From: Rhodoplanes sp963712435
GTDB lineage: Bacteria; Pseudomonadota; Alphaproteobacteria; Rhizobiales; Xanthobacteraceae
DNA: 64,000 bases
Direction: 5' to 3'
NCBI GenBank assembly: GCA_963712435.1
Contig: CAVQIB010000017.1
Location: forward strand, 128,474 to 192,473
In this document: positions 40,655 through 50,468 of the stretch, one piece after another
How positions within the stretch are numbered: the first letter of the stretch is position 1
Layout: every line of letters begins with the position of its first letter
Notes under the pieces: generated by a model
The model's input: the letters and a program-made list of their open reading frames with translations, nothing else
Told to the model about the DNA's origin: nothing
Databases searched by the model: none
Program-made: the position numbers and the translations under genes

Positions 40655-42203
40655 CGTAACTGCTCAGCCCTATGAGGGCGTCGCGGCGAGCGCCGAGGGC
40701 TGCATGTCGATGAGCGATGCCCGACCCAAGGTTGCGCGAATGGCGTCGAGGACGCCGATGGCGCGGCGGCGCGCGGTTTCGATGACGGATCGGATGTCGG
40801 CGTAGAGATGCGCGGCCCATTCGGACCGGAAGCAGTTGGTGACTTTTCGGAACACGACGCAGGGCCGCAGCGCCTGCTCGGAGCCGTTGTTGGTCGGCGG
40901 GACGGCGCGGTTGGCGAGGAAGACGAACAACGAATGCCGGCAGGCTTCGATCGCCGCTTTCAGCTTTTCGCCGGCCGCGTGGGTCGGGATGATGTGGAGC
41001 AGCGCATCGAGTTTGGCGTTGAGCCTTGAGCGGTAGGCCTGCAGGGTGGCGTCGGCGAGCCGCGCCCGGCGGCGGCCGATCTTGCAGGCCCGCTGCAGCA
41101 GGTCTTGCAGGCCGGGCGCGAACGCGATGTCGCCTGCGTCGATGGCGTACTGGGCGTCGCGGATGAGATGGGCGAGGCAGACCTGATGGTCGGTTTTAGC
41201 CCAGCCCATCTGTGCGCCGTAGCGGTCGGAGACCCACACGGCGGGACGGACGTCGCCGAGGAAGTCCGCGACCACGTCCTTGCCGCGGCTGTTGCGAATG
41301 ACGAAGCAGCAGTCTTCGCCGTGATGGAACGACCCAGGTCCACCAGTTCTTTTTGCCGACCCTGACGCTGGTCTCGTCCGACTGCAGCACGGAGCCTGCG
41401 AGCAGGCGGGCGCGGATCAGGTTTTTCTGCCGGGCGAACGCCGGCCGGCTGTCGGCGAGCATGTTGACCAGCGCGCCTTCGCTGATCGTAAGCCCGAACA
41501 GATCAGACATCAGCCGCGCCAGCCGCTCGAACGAGATGGCGTGCATGAAGCGCAGATAGATCACGAAAGCCCGCAGGTTCGGCCCGAACGGCGAGCCCGG
41601 CGGCATGTCGGCCGGCGCCTCCGCCCGGAAAGCCTCGCCGCAGCACGGGCACAGCCCGCGATGCAGCGTCACCCGCGTGACGTCCGGCTTGATCTCCGGA
41701 ATCTCGACGTGGTCGTAGGCGTGGAACGGCGTCTGCGCGACGCGCGACACGTCGGTCCCGCAATGTCGACATTGATCGACCAGAATATCGCGCCGGCGCG
41801 TCGGATCAGGATGCAGCGGACGATGCGCCCCAGGATGCGATGCGCGTGGGCCTTTACTCCCGCTCGCAATCGGATCGGCCGACGGCTTCTTCCCCTGCGA
41901 CGGCGGCGTGCTCGAATTGTCCGGCGTCTTCGGCGGCAGCTTCAGCTTCTCGCGAAGCGCCGTGTTCTCGGCCCTCAATCCGGCGTTCTCGGCTTCCAGC
42001 TCGGCCAACCGCGCCTCAAGCACCTCCAACCGTCGCGTCAGTGCGGCGATCGTCTCCGCCTGCGCCAGAACCACCTGGATCAGCGCTACCTTGTCGAGCG
42101 AATCAAGGGCCTCGCGATTCATACGATCTTGAATCAAGACCAGCCGGTCCTGTCAAAGATCGCCTCAGCTCGTCAACTCCGAGATACCCGTGAGCAGTTA
42201 CCT
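40655..42203 (-). mobile_element. IS66-family element (single-transposase type), nearly complete
   Basis: Ends with matching GTAACTGCTCA at 40656 and complement at 42201. One transposase gene, 40670-42137, without tnpA/tnpB, as in the ISBst12-like branch. N-terminal coiled coil (RRLEVLEARLAELEAENAGL), CxxC finger (DQCRHCGTDVSR, GLCPCCGEAF), DDE region LAGSVLQSDETSVRVGKKNW, AVWVSDRYGAQMGWAKTDHQ, and C-terminal AVPPTNNGSEQALRPCVVFR. One frame break near 41330 separates the first Asp region from the rest. It is inserted directly downstream of the gtrA-like gene. Confidence 0.85.
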
Positions 42204-42208
42204 GCGTA

Positions 42209-42670
42209 CTATCGCTTAGCGCTCCTTTCGCCAGACCGAAGCTGCACGGACGATCTGACTTTCCGTATGAATTGGCTGGGTGCGCGTTTAGCGATACTGT
42301 TTAGCGCTATTCGCCCAAAAATGTAGTTACTTGTTGACGTGACGGCGATGACTACAACTACAATAAATCGATAATTAAGCCCTAGATAAACAAGTATTTG
42401 AGTCAGCAATAGCCCAAATATAAAACCACTAATGTACACCATCCCAATGGTTCGGCCGGAAAGAAAAGCGTCTGCCTGCACACGATAAACAGCAACAGGA
42501 TACAAAAACGCCACTATCAAAAAGCCGATAACCCACGATAGCGTATATGCGACAGCAGGACTAACCACGCTTACTAACACTTGATAGGCCACCAGCGTTA
42601 CGATCGTGTTTCCCAACCCGCACGCTAAAAACCGCATTAGTTCTCCTGCTAGAAACCATCTTTGCGCCAT
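42209..42670 (-). CDS. GtrA-like membrane protein (putative polyprenyl-linked sugar flippase)
   Basis: 153 aa, four membrane helices (CGLGNTIVTLVAYQVLVSVV, TLSWVIGFLIVAFLYPVAVY, GMVYISGFIFGLLLTQILVY, FIVVVVIAVTSTSNYIFGR). Small size, the L.R.F..G..NT opening (MRFLACGLGNTIVTLV) and the closing NYIFGR fit the GtrA family, thought to flip undecaprenyl-phosphate-linked sugar across the inner membrane for glycan modification. It follows WxcM (gap 37 bp) and GT2 in the same direction, the usual gtrA/gtrB pairing. The last residues (SVQLRSGERSAKR) may come from IS66 flanking sequence; the stop lies a few bases from the IS end. Confidence 0.85.
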   Translation of the reverse strand: MAQRWFLAGELMRFLACGLGNTIVTLVAYQVLVSVVSPAVAYTLSWVIGFLIVAFLYPVAVYRVQADAFLSGRTIGMVYISGFIFGLLLTQILVYLGLNYRFIVVVVIAVTSTSNYIFGRIALNSIAKRAPSQFIRKVRSSVQLRSGERSAKR

Positions 42671-42707
42671 ATAAAATTCCTCAGTGTTACCGCAAATGCC
42701 GTGCTTC

Positions 42708-43607
42708 TCAGCAATTCATAGCCAAAAACGTGGAAAAATCCGAAACGTAGTCTTCGGAATCGTAATTTTCCGAAGCAAGAACTAGCAGTGCTGCCTGTGC
42801 GCTGTGCCCGTATTGCATCCCCCACACCAAAGGCGGAATATAAAGGCCCACGGTCGGCGCGTGTAACCGGACTGCGAACGCACGCCGACCATCATCTACG
42901 ACACCCGTCAAGGCACCGCTTACCGCGACCAATAATTGACGCGTTTTGATATGGGCGTGACCACCGCGCGCCCCTCCAGAGGGGACATTGTCAACCATGA
43001 AAAGCCGTTTTGGTGTAAACGGAAGATCCGACCCTTCGCCTACGGTCAAACGACCTCGCCGCTCTGCAAAATCTCTAAACCTAACTAGTTTCGCAGGGAA
43101 ATCGCTGGGAAGTTCTCCTCCGGTCGACGGATCAATCTCTTTCGCCCCAACGTAGCCTACGACACGTCCCGGGTTGCCCACCGCGATCGCTCTCGGGGGG
43201 ACGTCATTGAGGATCAGGGCACCCGCACCAACCATTACCCCGAATCCTACTCGCGTCCCAGGCAGAATAGTAGCATTCGCCCCGATGGAGGCTTCACTTT
43301 CAACAACCGTCCGGACAAACTGATCCGGGTAACACTTTGACCTTGGAAAGCGATCGTTAGTGAAAGTCGCATTTGGACCGACGAAGACGCGATCCCCAAC
43401 CCGGACGCCATCCCAGAGCTGGACTCCGCACTTGACCGTTACGTCGTCGCCGACGATTACGTCGTTTTCCACAAAGACACCATCACAAATATTACAGTTG
43501 CGGCCGATTGTGGCACCAGGCAAGACATGAGCGAATGCCCAAATCCGGGTGCCATCTCCGACAAACTGCGACTCGCATATCGCGTGCGGATGGACGTAAT
43601 ACCTCAC
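42708..43607 (-). CDS. WxcM-type fusion: hexapeptide N-acetyltransferase + dTDP-sugar 3,4-ketoisomerase
   Basis: 299 aa from GTG 43607, whose GTGA overlaps the stop of the preceding GT2, indicating translational coupling. Residues about 1-165 are left-handed beta-helix repeats (VGDGTRIWAFAHVLPGATIG, NICDGVFVENDVIVGDDVTV, RVFVGPNATFTNDRFPRS), as in the FdtC/WbpD-type N-acetyltransferases. Residues about 170-299 are a cupin of the FdtA/QdtA family: LPFTPKRLFMVDNVPSGGAR, GGHAHIKTRQLLVAVSG (catalytic His pair), GLYIPPLVWGMQYG and LVLASENYDSEDY. The predicted role is isomerising dTDP-4-keto-6-deoxyglucose to the 3-keto sugar and later acetylating the 3-amino group. Intact. Gal or Glc configuration cannot be told from sequence alone. 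Confidence 0.9.
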   Translation of the reverse strand: MRYYVHPHAICESQFVGDGTRIWAFAHVLPGATIGRNCNICDGVFVENDVIVGDDVTVKCGVQLWDGVRVGDRVFVGPNATFTNDRFPRSKCYPDQFVRTVVESEASIGANATILPGTRVGFGVMVGAGALILNDVPPRAIAVGNPGRVVGYVGAKEIDPSTGGELPSDFPAKLVRFRDFAERRGRLTVGEGSDLPFTPKRLFMVDNVPSGGARGGHAHIKTRQLLVAVSGALTGVVDDGRRAFAVRLHAPTVGLYIPPLVWGMQYGHSAQAALLVLASENYDSEDYVSDFSTFLAMNC

Positions 43608-44638
43608 GACAAGATGCTTCCAGGGCGCGAGGTTTGCTCGGCTCTCGACGATCGGTGGCTTAGAACGACCGAAAGGGGTCGCTTTTTTGTATTTTCTGAT
43701 ATTCTCCAGATATAGCACCCAACAATGCCCTGGCTCAGTAGCAGAGTCGATCCGATGAAGCAAATCGCAAGCATGATCGGGACGTAGCCACGAACATCGA
43801 CAATTCCACAAAGCCACGATCCAACGATAACTAAACTTATGAAGAAAGATATTGCAGATCCCATAATACCGAGCCAAAAAAGAATCGTGATCGGCAAATC
43901 GGAAAAGGCGAAGAGACTGTCTAACATGTATCGAAGTTTTCGCCTGAAGGACCAAGCGCTTTTGCCGATGATGCGCGGTCTTCGGTCGTAAGGTATTTCG
44001 AGCCGTCTGAAACCAAGCCAAAATAGCTGACCAATTAAAAAACTATTCCGCTCTTCTAAACTCAGAAGAGCCTCACGAAATGCGCGATTACACGCAAACA
44101 CGTCGACACCCCCAGCAGGAATTTCAGGCATCACGAAGAAGCGATAGAGGTGCCAGTACAGAGCGGAGCTAAGCTTCGCAAGCAGAGGGTCCGCACGCAT
44201 AATGCGAACACCAACAGCCAAATCGCAGTGATCATTACTAAGCTCTTGAAAGAAAGTGGAAACGAGCTCGGGTGGCTCTTGAAGATCGGCCGCCAACACC
44301 GCGACGAACTCACCCCGTGCGATAGCAAGTCCCTGTCGGATGGCAGCAAACGATCCGAAATTGCGAGAGAGTTCGACTAGTTGCCATTCGAACGAAGCTT
44401 TTTCAAGTCCACGCGCAATCTGTTCCGCGGAGCGATCGGGTGAGCCATCAACGACGAAAACAACTTCGAGCTTGTCCAACTCACGGGAGAACTGATGTAG
44501 CGCCTTGAGAAGATCGGTTACATTGCCCTCATTTTGGAACACTGGGATAATGATGCTGTATCTGACACAATTCAAGGGTGCCGGCTCCTCAGATAGGTTC
44601 GAGTTCTGGAAGTTACTTAAACGATTGGAATGCATCAA
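43604..44638 (-). CDS. GT2 family glycosyltransferase, DPM1/GtrB-like with two membrane helices
   Basis: 344 aa, intact. GT-A domain: VRYSIIIPVFQNEGNVTDLL, EVVFVVDGSPDRSAEQIARG (first Asp pair), LSRNFGSFAAIRQGLAIARG, FVAVLAADLQEPPELVSTFF (DxD-like DLQEPPE), MPEIPAGGVDVFACNRAF and PYDRRPRIIGKSAWSFRRKL. Two C-terminal membrane helices follow (LPITILFWLGIMGSAISFFI, YVPIMLAICFIGSTLLLSQG). This layout is that of GtrB/ArnC-like enzymes that load a sugar onto undecaprenyl phosphate at the membrane. It overlaps the fdtB end by 26 bp and wxcM by 4 bp, so the three form one operon with gtrA last. Confidence 0.92.
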   Translation of the reverse strand: MMHSNRLSNFQNSNLSEEPAPLNCVRYSIIIPVFQNEGNVTDLLKALHQFSRELDKLEVVFVVDGSPDRSAEQIARGLEKASFEWQLVELSRNFGSFAAIRQGLAIARGEFVAVLAADLQEPPELVSTFFQELSNDHCDLAVGVRIMRADPLLAKLSSALYWHLYRFFVMPEIPAGGVDVFACNRAFREALLSLEERNSFLIGQLFWLGFRRLEIPYDRRPRIIGKSAWSFRRKLRYMLDSLFAFSDLPITILFWLGIMGSAISFFISLVIVGSWLCGIVDVRGYVPIMLAICFIGSTLLLSQGIVGCYIWRISENTKKRPLSVVLSHRSSRAEQTSRPGSILS

Positions 44639-45757
44639 CTACCTGCTCGATCTCATCATCTGTTAGCTCAGGGAAACACGGCAGAGACAGAATCCGCTTA
44701 GTAAGGGCGCGGCTCGTTATCAAATTCCCCGACGCTCGCCCTAGCCCCTTCCACCCTGGCTGATCGCAGTCTAGCACGGGATAGTGGATGTCATTTCCTA
44801 TGTCCCTCAACGAAAGCTCCTGTCGGCCTCGATTTCGATGCCATTCGGTCGGCGCTAAGACTACCGCAAGGTGCGCCACGAAGCGATCCTCGACCCCGTA
44901 AACGATTTGCCACCCTGGTGGGAGATTTTTCTCGTATATTCGGCATATCCGCCTCCGAATTTCATTCTGCGCGTCCAATAACGGCAACTGGCGTTCCAGC
45001 ACCATCGCCTGAAAAGGGTCCAATCGGCTGTTACGACCCCCTGCGCTTACTACTTCATACTTTGACCTCCACCCATATTGTCTCAGCTCACGGACTCTTA
45101 TCGCGAGGTCCTCGTGACGGCAGGTGACAGCGCCTCCATCTCCAAGGCCACCGAATTCTTGGTCGGATAAAAACTGAAGGTTCCGAGGTCACCAATACTT
45201 CCAGCGCGCTCACCGTGCAACCGAGCGCCGTGGGCTTGCGCGCAATCCTCGATCAACACTATGTCTCTCCTGCCGAGAACCTCAAGCCGCTCGCAAATCG
45301 CCGTTACATCGTTCATAAATCCGTAAAGGTGGGTAACAACAATCGCTTTTGTCCGAGATGTAATTGCCTGCTCCAGCGAAACCGCGTCGATCTGACAGGT
45401 GATCGGATCAACATCGGCGTAGACTGGGACGGCACCCAGGGCGTGGCACGCCGTTGTGCTGTATCCCCCCGCGTTAGCAACCGTTATAACTTCATCTTTG
45501 CGCTTCACACCACCCGCCCGAAGCGCCAGTTCAAGCGCGTCGGTCCCGTTCGCTACACCTACACAAGCTGGTATGCCACAGTACTTAGCAAACGAAAACT
45601 CGAACAATTCAAGGAGCGGCCCGCCTATGTAATGGCCCTGCTCAATGAAGTCGCGGCAATTACGCAGGATATTGTCCGCGGAGCCGCCATGACGGCGTCG
45701 TAGGTCGTTGAATGGAACACCCAATGGTATGCTGCAGATGCTGCCCATTCCGTTCAT
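44613..45757 (-). CDS. FdtB-like dTDP-3-keto-6-deoxyhexose 3-transaminase (one frame break)
   Basis: About 382 codons, DegT/DnrJ/EryC1 fold type I PLP enzyme. It opens LGVPFNDLRRRHGG, as FdtB/QdtB do, then CRDFIEQGHYIGGPLLELFE, CVGVANGTDALELALRAGGV, DEVITVANAGGYSTTACHAL, IVLIEDCAQAHGARLHGERA and GTFSFYPTKN, where Lys is the PLP-binding residue. A one-base deletion right after the lysine (about 45163; AATTCGG for AATTTCGG) moves the rest to another frame: GLGDGGAVTCRHEDLAIRVR, YGWRSKYEVVSAGGRNSRLD and LPCFPELTDDEIEQVVDAF. It is the first gene of the four-gene operon with GT2, wxcM and gtrA. It aminates the product of the WxcM isomerase domain. Confidence 0.87.
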
Positions 45758-46249
45758 TCCAGTGAATAATAGCCAAGCTTAGCAGACTCCTGAACTCGCG
45801 TCACGCGCTGCTCGGATGCCTCGGTGGAGATGAGAATTCGCCGACGGGCAATTCGGAAGGCGCGGGGGTCGAGGGGCGAGTTCGGGTGCGATTTCTGTCG
45901 CCACCGGCGCGGTGGCTCGGAGGGGATAAATGCCGAACGGTCCAGTCTTACTGAGTCGGGAAGCCGGGGAGATGAGGCGCAAAATCAATAGTTGAAGGTG
46001 ATTCACAACCAGTCGCGGGTTGAAATGGGGCTTGCGGGCTACCACGTGCTGACCGCGGCGGGCGCGCACACGGTGAAAGAAGGCGCGCAGCGAGCCTGGC
46101 ACGGGCGCCGCCGCCCACGCGCCTCCACCGGCATGCCGCGGGCATGACCACGTCCCTGCTTGGAGATCCGTCCATGCCAGGCGGCCCTGGCCCCGATTGG
46201 CGACGAACTTGCCGCAAACGCGGCCAACCGGTCGCGACGCATGTCGATC
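45758..46249. other. decayed flank of an IS5 element
   Basis: About 490 bp upstream of fdtB with no supported gene. The side near 46040-46249 appears to be the degraded 3' part of the IS5 fragment that follows. Any promoter for the fdtB operon should be in the first 150 bp (45758-45900), but I see no clear -35/-10. Confidence 0.4.
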
Positions 46250-46640
46250 AGTCCCAACCGCTTGACTTTGCCGTTCTCCCAGGCCACCGCTTACGCAAAG
46301 ATGCGGTGTCGCCGCCGCGGCCCTTGAGATAATTGCGGCCCATGCGGTGCTCGGCCTTGACGTGTCCGATCACCGGCTCGACGGCGGCGCGGCGGCGCAT
46401 CTCGCGGCGGATGGCGCGGGTGACGCGGCGGACCTGGCCGGTGATCCACACCTGGACGCGGTTGGGGTGATTGTGGCCGCGTAGCCCTTGTCGACGTGGA
46501 TGCGGCGCACCGCGCCGCCGGTGAGCGTTTGCAGATCGGCGATGACCGGACCGAGCGTGTGGCCGTCATAGGGATTGCCGTGCAGCGCCTTGGCGTGCAG
46601 CACGAACTGCCCGCCCTTGGGGCGGGTCGCCGGGGTGACG
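46250..46640 (-). pseudogene. IS5-family transposase C-terminal fragment, third group
   Basis: In two frames: FVLHAKALHGNPYDGHTLGP, LTGGAVRRIHVDKGYAA (second catalytic Asp), then VWITGQVRRVTRAIRREMRR and AAVEPVIGHVKAEHRMGRNY (catalytic Glu). The N-terminal half is absent. GGACCCCTGATCGGCGT at 46650 also occurs at 30761 and marks an IS junction. Confidence 0.75.
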
Positions 46641-46935
46641 AGGGAGAGGACCCCTGATCGGCGTGCATGTGTGGATGCCCCCGAAGATGCAAGGAGTTTT
46701 TTGGACCGTGCGAGCTGTGATCGGCAGCGTTCATGTGTCAGGCCTTGCTATGCGGCTTTGACCATGCCGCTGGCCGGTATGGCGATGCGCGGATCGGCTC
46801 CAGAACAAAATGGTCGAGCTCGAAGGCTCTTTGCACGCCCCTGGCTGGCCGACCCCGATCTCCTCGATCACTTGCCCATACGGTTCGTCGCGCTCCTCAC
46901 ATCCCGACAGCCGGCAGCGGCCGTTGCGTTTCAGT

Positions 46936-47961
46936 TCAACAGAGTGCCGCCGCCGGTTCCTGGTAGTCTCGTTCGTACGTGATCATCGCCCAGATCGCGC
47001 GCGCCATTTTGTTCGCGAGAGCAACGGCGACGAGCATGCGCGGCTTGCGCGCCAGCATGCGGGCGAGCCACGAGCCTGGCGAGCTGTTGCGCCCCTTCCA
47101 GGTGACGACCGACATCGCGCCGACGATCAGCAATCGCCGGATGTCGCGCTGTCCCATTTTCGAGGTGCGCCCCAATCTCTGTTTGGCGCCGGTGGAATGT
47201 TGGCGCGGCACGAGCCCGAGCCAGGCGGCGAAGTCCCGACCGCGCCGGAAGTTCGCCATGGCCGGAGCGAAGGTCTCGATCGCCATGGCGGTTACCGGTC
47301 CGATGCCGGGCATGCGGCGCAGGCGGGCGGCGACGGCGCTCTTCTCCGCCTCCGCGGCCATCCGCGCCTCCAGCGTCTTGATGCGTTCCGACAGGTGCGC
47401 GATCTGGTCGAGATAGAGCCGGCCAGATCCCGGACGAGATCCGGCAGATCGTTTTCGGCGCTCGTGATGATCGCGGCGAAGCGGGCGACGTTCCCCAGCC
47501 CTTGGGGGACGAGATAGCCGTGTTCAGCCAGATGGCCACGAAGCGCATTTGCCAACTGCGTACGCTGTCCGATCAGCATTTCCCGCGTGCGGAATAGCAT
47601 GGCGCGCGCCTGCTGATCGAGGGATTTGACAGCGACCATCCGCATGGTCGGCCGCTGCGCCGCCTCAACGATGGCTTCAGCGTCGGGCTGCGTCGTTCTT
47701 CTGACGCTTGACGAACGGCTTTACATAGACCGGCGGAATGAGCCGCACCCCATGCCCTTGCGCGCCCAGAACCCGGCCCCAATGGTGGGCGGTCGCGCAC
47801 GCTTCCATCGCGACGACGCAACGCGGAAGCTTCGCCATCGCCTCAACGAACTTCGAACGCGACAGTTTGCGACGGAAGACCACGCTGCCGTCGCGCGTCG
47901 CCGCATGCAATTGGAACGACTGTTTTGCGAGGTCGACGCCGACGATGCTAACTTCTGTCAT
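46936..47961 (-). pseudogene. IS110-family transposase, full length but frameshifted (second type)
   Basis: From ATG 47961: MTEVSIVGVDLAKQSFQLHA (RuvC-like DEDD domain, first Asp), then RCVVAMEACATAHHWGRVLG, PPVYVKPFVKRQKNDA, MLIGQRTQLANALRGHLAEH, RLRRMPGIGPVTAMAIETF (helix-hairpin-helix) and WLGLVPRQHSTGAKQRLGRT with the C-terminal transposase_20 Ser region. Breaks near 47670 and 47395. A different IS110 group from the fragments at 29 and 55.5 kb. Confidence 0.88.
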
Positions 47962-48132
47962 GGATGCCTCCTCTTCTCCTGGCTGACTCATCATCGCCAG
48001 CTTGGCACATCATGATGCCGTCGGGAGGGGGCATCCACCCCATAGGGACCCCTTTGGAACATGAGAAGGGGAGCAAGCCGCGAGCGAGCGCGCCGTCATA
48101 GAGCGCTGTAGCGAGCGAGCGGCTTGCGATGG

Positions 48133-48861
48133 TCAGGCGCGGCTTTTGAATCGCCAGCTGTCGTTGCCGGTCTCGACGATGTCGCAGTGGTGGGTGAGCC
48201 GATCGAGCAGCGCCGTGGTCATCTTGGCGTCGCCGAAGACGCTCGGCCATTCGCCGAAGGCGAGATTGGTGGTGACGATGATCGAGGTGCGTTCGTAGAG
48301 CCGGCTGACGAGATGGAAGAGGAGCTGGCCGCCGGACTGGGCGAAGGGCAGATAGCCGAGTTCGTCGAGGACGATGAAGTCCATGCGGGTGAGGTGATCG
48401 GCGAGCCGTCCCTGCCGGCCGTTGCGGGTCTCGGTTTCGAGCCGATTGACGAGATCGACGACATTGTAGAAGCGACCGCGCGCGCCGGCGCGGATGCAGC
48501 TTCGCGCAATGGCGATGGCGAGATGGGTCTTGCCGGTTCCGGTTCCGCCGACCAGCACGACGTTGCGCTGCTGGGCGATGAAGCCGCCGCCGGCGAGGTC
48601 TTTGACCAGGGTCTCGTTGATCGGCGTGCCGGCGAACTTGAAGTCGGCGAGATCCTTGGCGAGCGGAAGCCTGGCGATGGTGAGCTGGTATTTGATCGAG
48701 CGCGCCTGCTTCTCGCTGATCTCGGCCGTGAGCAGGTCGCCGACGACCCGCTGGGGTTCGTGCTGGCGTTTGACGGCGGTGGCCATGATCTCGTCGAAGG
48801 CGGCCTTCATGCCGTAGAGCCGCAGCTCGCCCATGAGGTCGAAGATTTGGGTGCGTTCCAT
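48133..48861 (-). CDS. istB: IS21-family helper ATPase IstB (second IS21 type), intact
   Basis: 242-aa AAA+ ATPase that assists IstA in target capture. N-terminal ELRLYGMKAAFDEIMATAVK, Walker A VLVGGTGTGKTHLAIAIARS, Walker B DFIVLDELGYLPFAQSGGQL, sensor region SIIVTTNLAFGEWPSVFGDA, and the closing TALLDRLTHHCDIVETGNDS. ATG 48861 overlaps the istA stop by one base (TGATG), the normal istAB coupling. A truncated copy of the same gene is at 62493-62807. Confidence 0.95.
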   Translation of the reverse strand: MERTQIFDLMGELRLYGMKAAFDEIMATAVKRQHEPQRVVGDLLTAEISEKQARSIKYQLTIARLPLAKDLADFKFAGTPINETLVKDLAGGGFIAQQRNVVLVGGTGTGKTHLAIAIARSCIRAGARGRFYNVVDLVNRLETETRNGRQGRLADHLTRMDFIVLDELGYLPFAQSGGQLLFHLVSRLYERTSIIVTTNLAFGEWPSVFGDAKMTTALLDRLTHHCDIVETGNDSWRFKSRA

Positions 48862-50363
48862 CAGTTGATCCTCCTGAGGCTGTCGTAACGGGCGCAATCG
48901 GGAACCGGGGCATGGCGCAGCGTGAGCGCGGCCGGCGTGACGATGGTGATGGCCGGCGCCGGGATCGCGCTGGCGGGCGAGAATGTTGAGGACGACGTCG
49001 GCGGAGTGGACGCCGTGGGCGAGCGCTTCGGCGCAGGCGGCCTCGACCGCCGGCAGCCCGTCGGTGAGCACGGCGGCCAGGATGTCGACCATCTGCCGAT
49101 CGCCGTCATCGGCGCCGGCCAGCTTGCGCCGCACGCGCTCCATGGCGGCCGGCAGCACCCAGTCCTTGAAGGGCGCGCCGTTGCGCAACGCGCCGGGCTT
49201 GCGCGCGAGCACCGGCACGTAATGCCAGGGATCGTAGACCGTCTCGCCGCGGCCGAAGGCGCGCGGATGCTCGGCGACGATCCGCGCCGTCCTGGCGGAT
49301 GACGATCGCGGTCGGCATAGGCGTGGATCTCGACCGGCCGGCCGACGGCGCTCGCCGCCACCGAGTATTTGTTGTTGTCGAAGCGGACCAGGCAGGTCTT
49401 GGAGACCGAGGCCGGCACGGCGTGGAAGCCGTCGAAGCGGCCGGCATAGGGAACGAGCTTCGGCCGCTCCGCCTCGAACACCTCCCAGATCGTCTGCTCG
49501 GTCAGCTCGGGATGCCGATGCGCCTTGGCGTAGGCGATGCATTGGTCGAGCAGCCAGGCGTTCAGCTCGTCGTAGCTCTTGAACCGCAGCCGCGGCGTGA
49601 AGAACCGTTCGCGCACCAGCCCGACCTGGTTCTCGACCTGCCCCTTCTCCCAGCCGGACGCCGGCGTGCAGGCGACCGGCTCGACCAGATAATGGCTGCA
49701 CATCTGCAGGAAGCGGCGATTGTAGAGCCGGTCCTTGCCGACGAAGACCGTCTCCACCGCCGTCTTCATGTTGTCGTAGATGCCGCGCCGGCAGGCGCCC
49801 TTGAAGAAGGCGAACGCCCGGTCGTGCGCGTCGAACACCATCTCCTGCGTCTCGCGCGGATAGGCGCGCACGAACAGCATGCGGCTGTGGCAGAGCCGGA
49901 CGTGGGCGACCTTCACGGTCATCGTCACGCCGTTCAGCACGACGATCTCGTGGCTCCAGTCGAACTGGTAGGCCTCCCCCGGCGCGAAGCTCAGCGGCAC
50001 ATAGGCCGCGGCCGTCGATTGCCCGCGCTCCTTGCGCCCACCGCCGGGCGTAGCGCCGAACGGCGTCGTAGCCGCCCTCGTAACCGCGCCCGCGCAGCTC
50101 CTCGAAAAGGCGGATCAGCGTCAGCTGCTCGCGCGCCGACTTGGCCGCGTTCGCTTCCAACAGTTCGTCGAGCGTCGCCGTCCATCGCCCAAGCTTCGGT
50201 CGCGGCTGAACGTCGCGCTCATACGAAACGCGGTCTCCCCCGACCGGATCACCTTCCGGACGACCTTGCGCGACACCCTCAGCTCCCGGCAGATCGCCTT
50301 GATCGACTTGCCGTCCGAAAAATAGGCGCGTCGAATCTTCGCAATCGTTTCCACAATCAGCAT
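48861..50363 (-). pseudogene. istA: IS21-family transposase IstA (second type), frameshifted
   Basis: From ATG 50363: MLIVETIAKIRRAYFSDGKS, IKAICRELRVSRKVVRKVIR (HTH), FRYERDVQPRPKLGRWTATL, then a break near 50030. The DDE integrase domain follows: PGEAYQFDWSHEIVVLNGV (first Asp), RAYPRETQEMVFDAHDRAFA, GIYDNMKTAVETVFVGKDRL (second Asp) and GWEKGQVENQVGLVRERFFT (Glu). Further breaks near 49290 and 48950. The element's left end is TGTCAAACGGCATTGA at 50468 (complement), lying inside an IS5 gene; its right end near 48.05 kb is obscured by the adjoining IS110. Confidence 0.88.
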
Positions 50364-50468
50364 CCCAACCTCGGCTTCCACGAATCATGGAAGCCAGTGT
50401 GGACCCATCGTCCCGGGGTCCCGATTGGAAGCCGATCACCCCGAAAACGGGGTCAATGCCGTTTGACA

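Noticed and set aside
48133..48861. AAA+ ATPase considered as part of a defence or STAND-like system
   Set aside because: It is a standard IstB: coupled to istA by overlapping TGATG, with the usual motifs and length.
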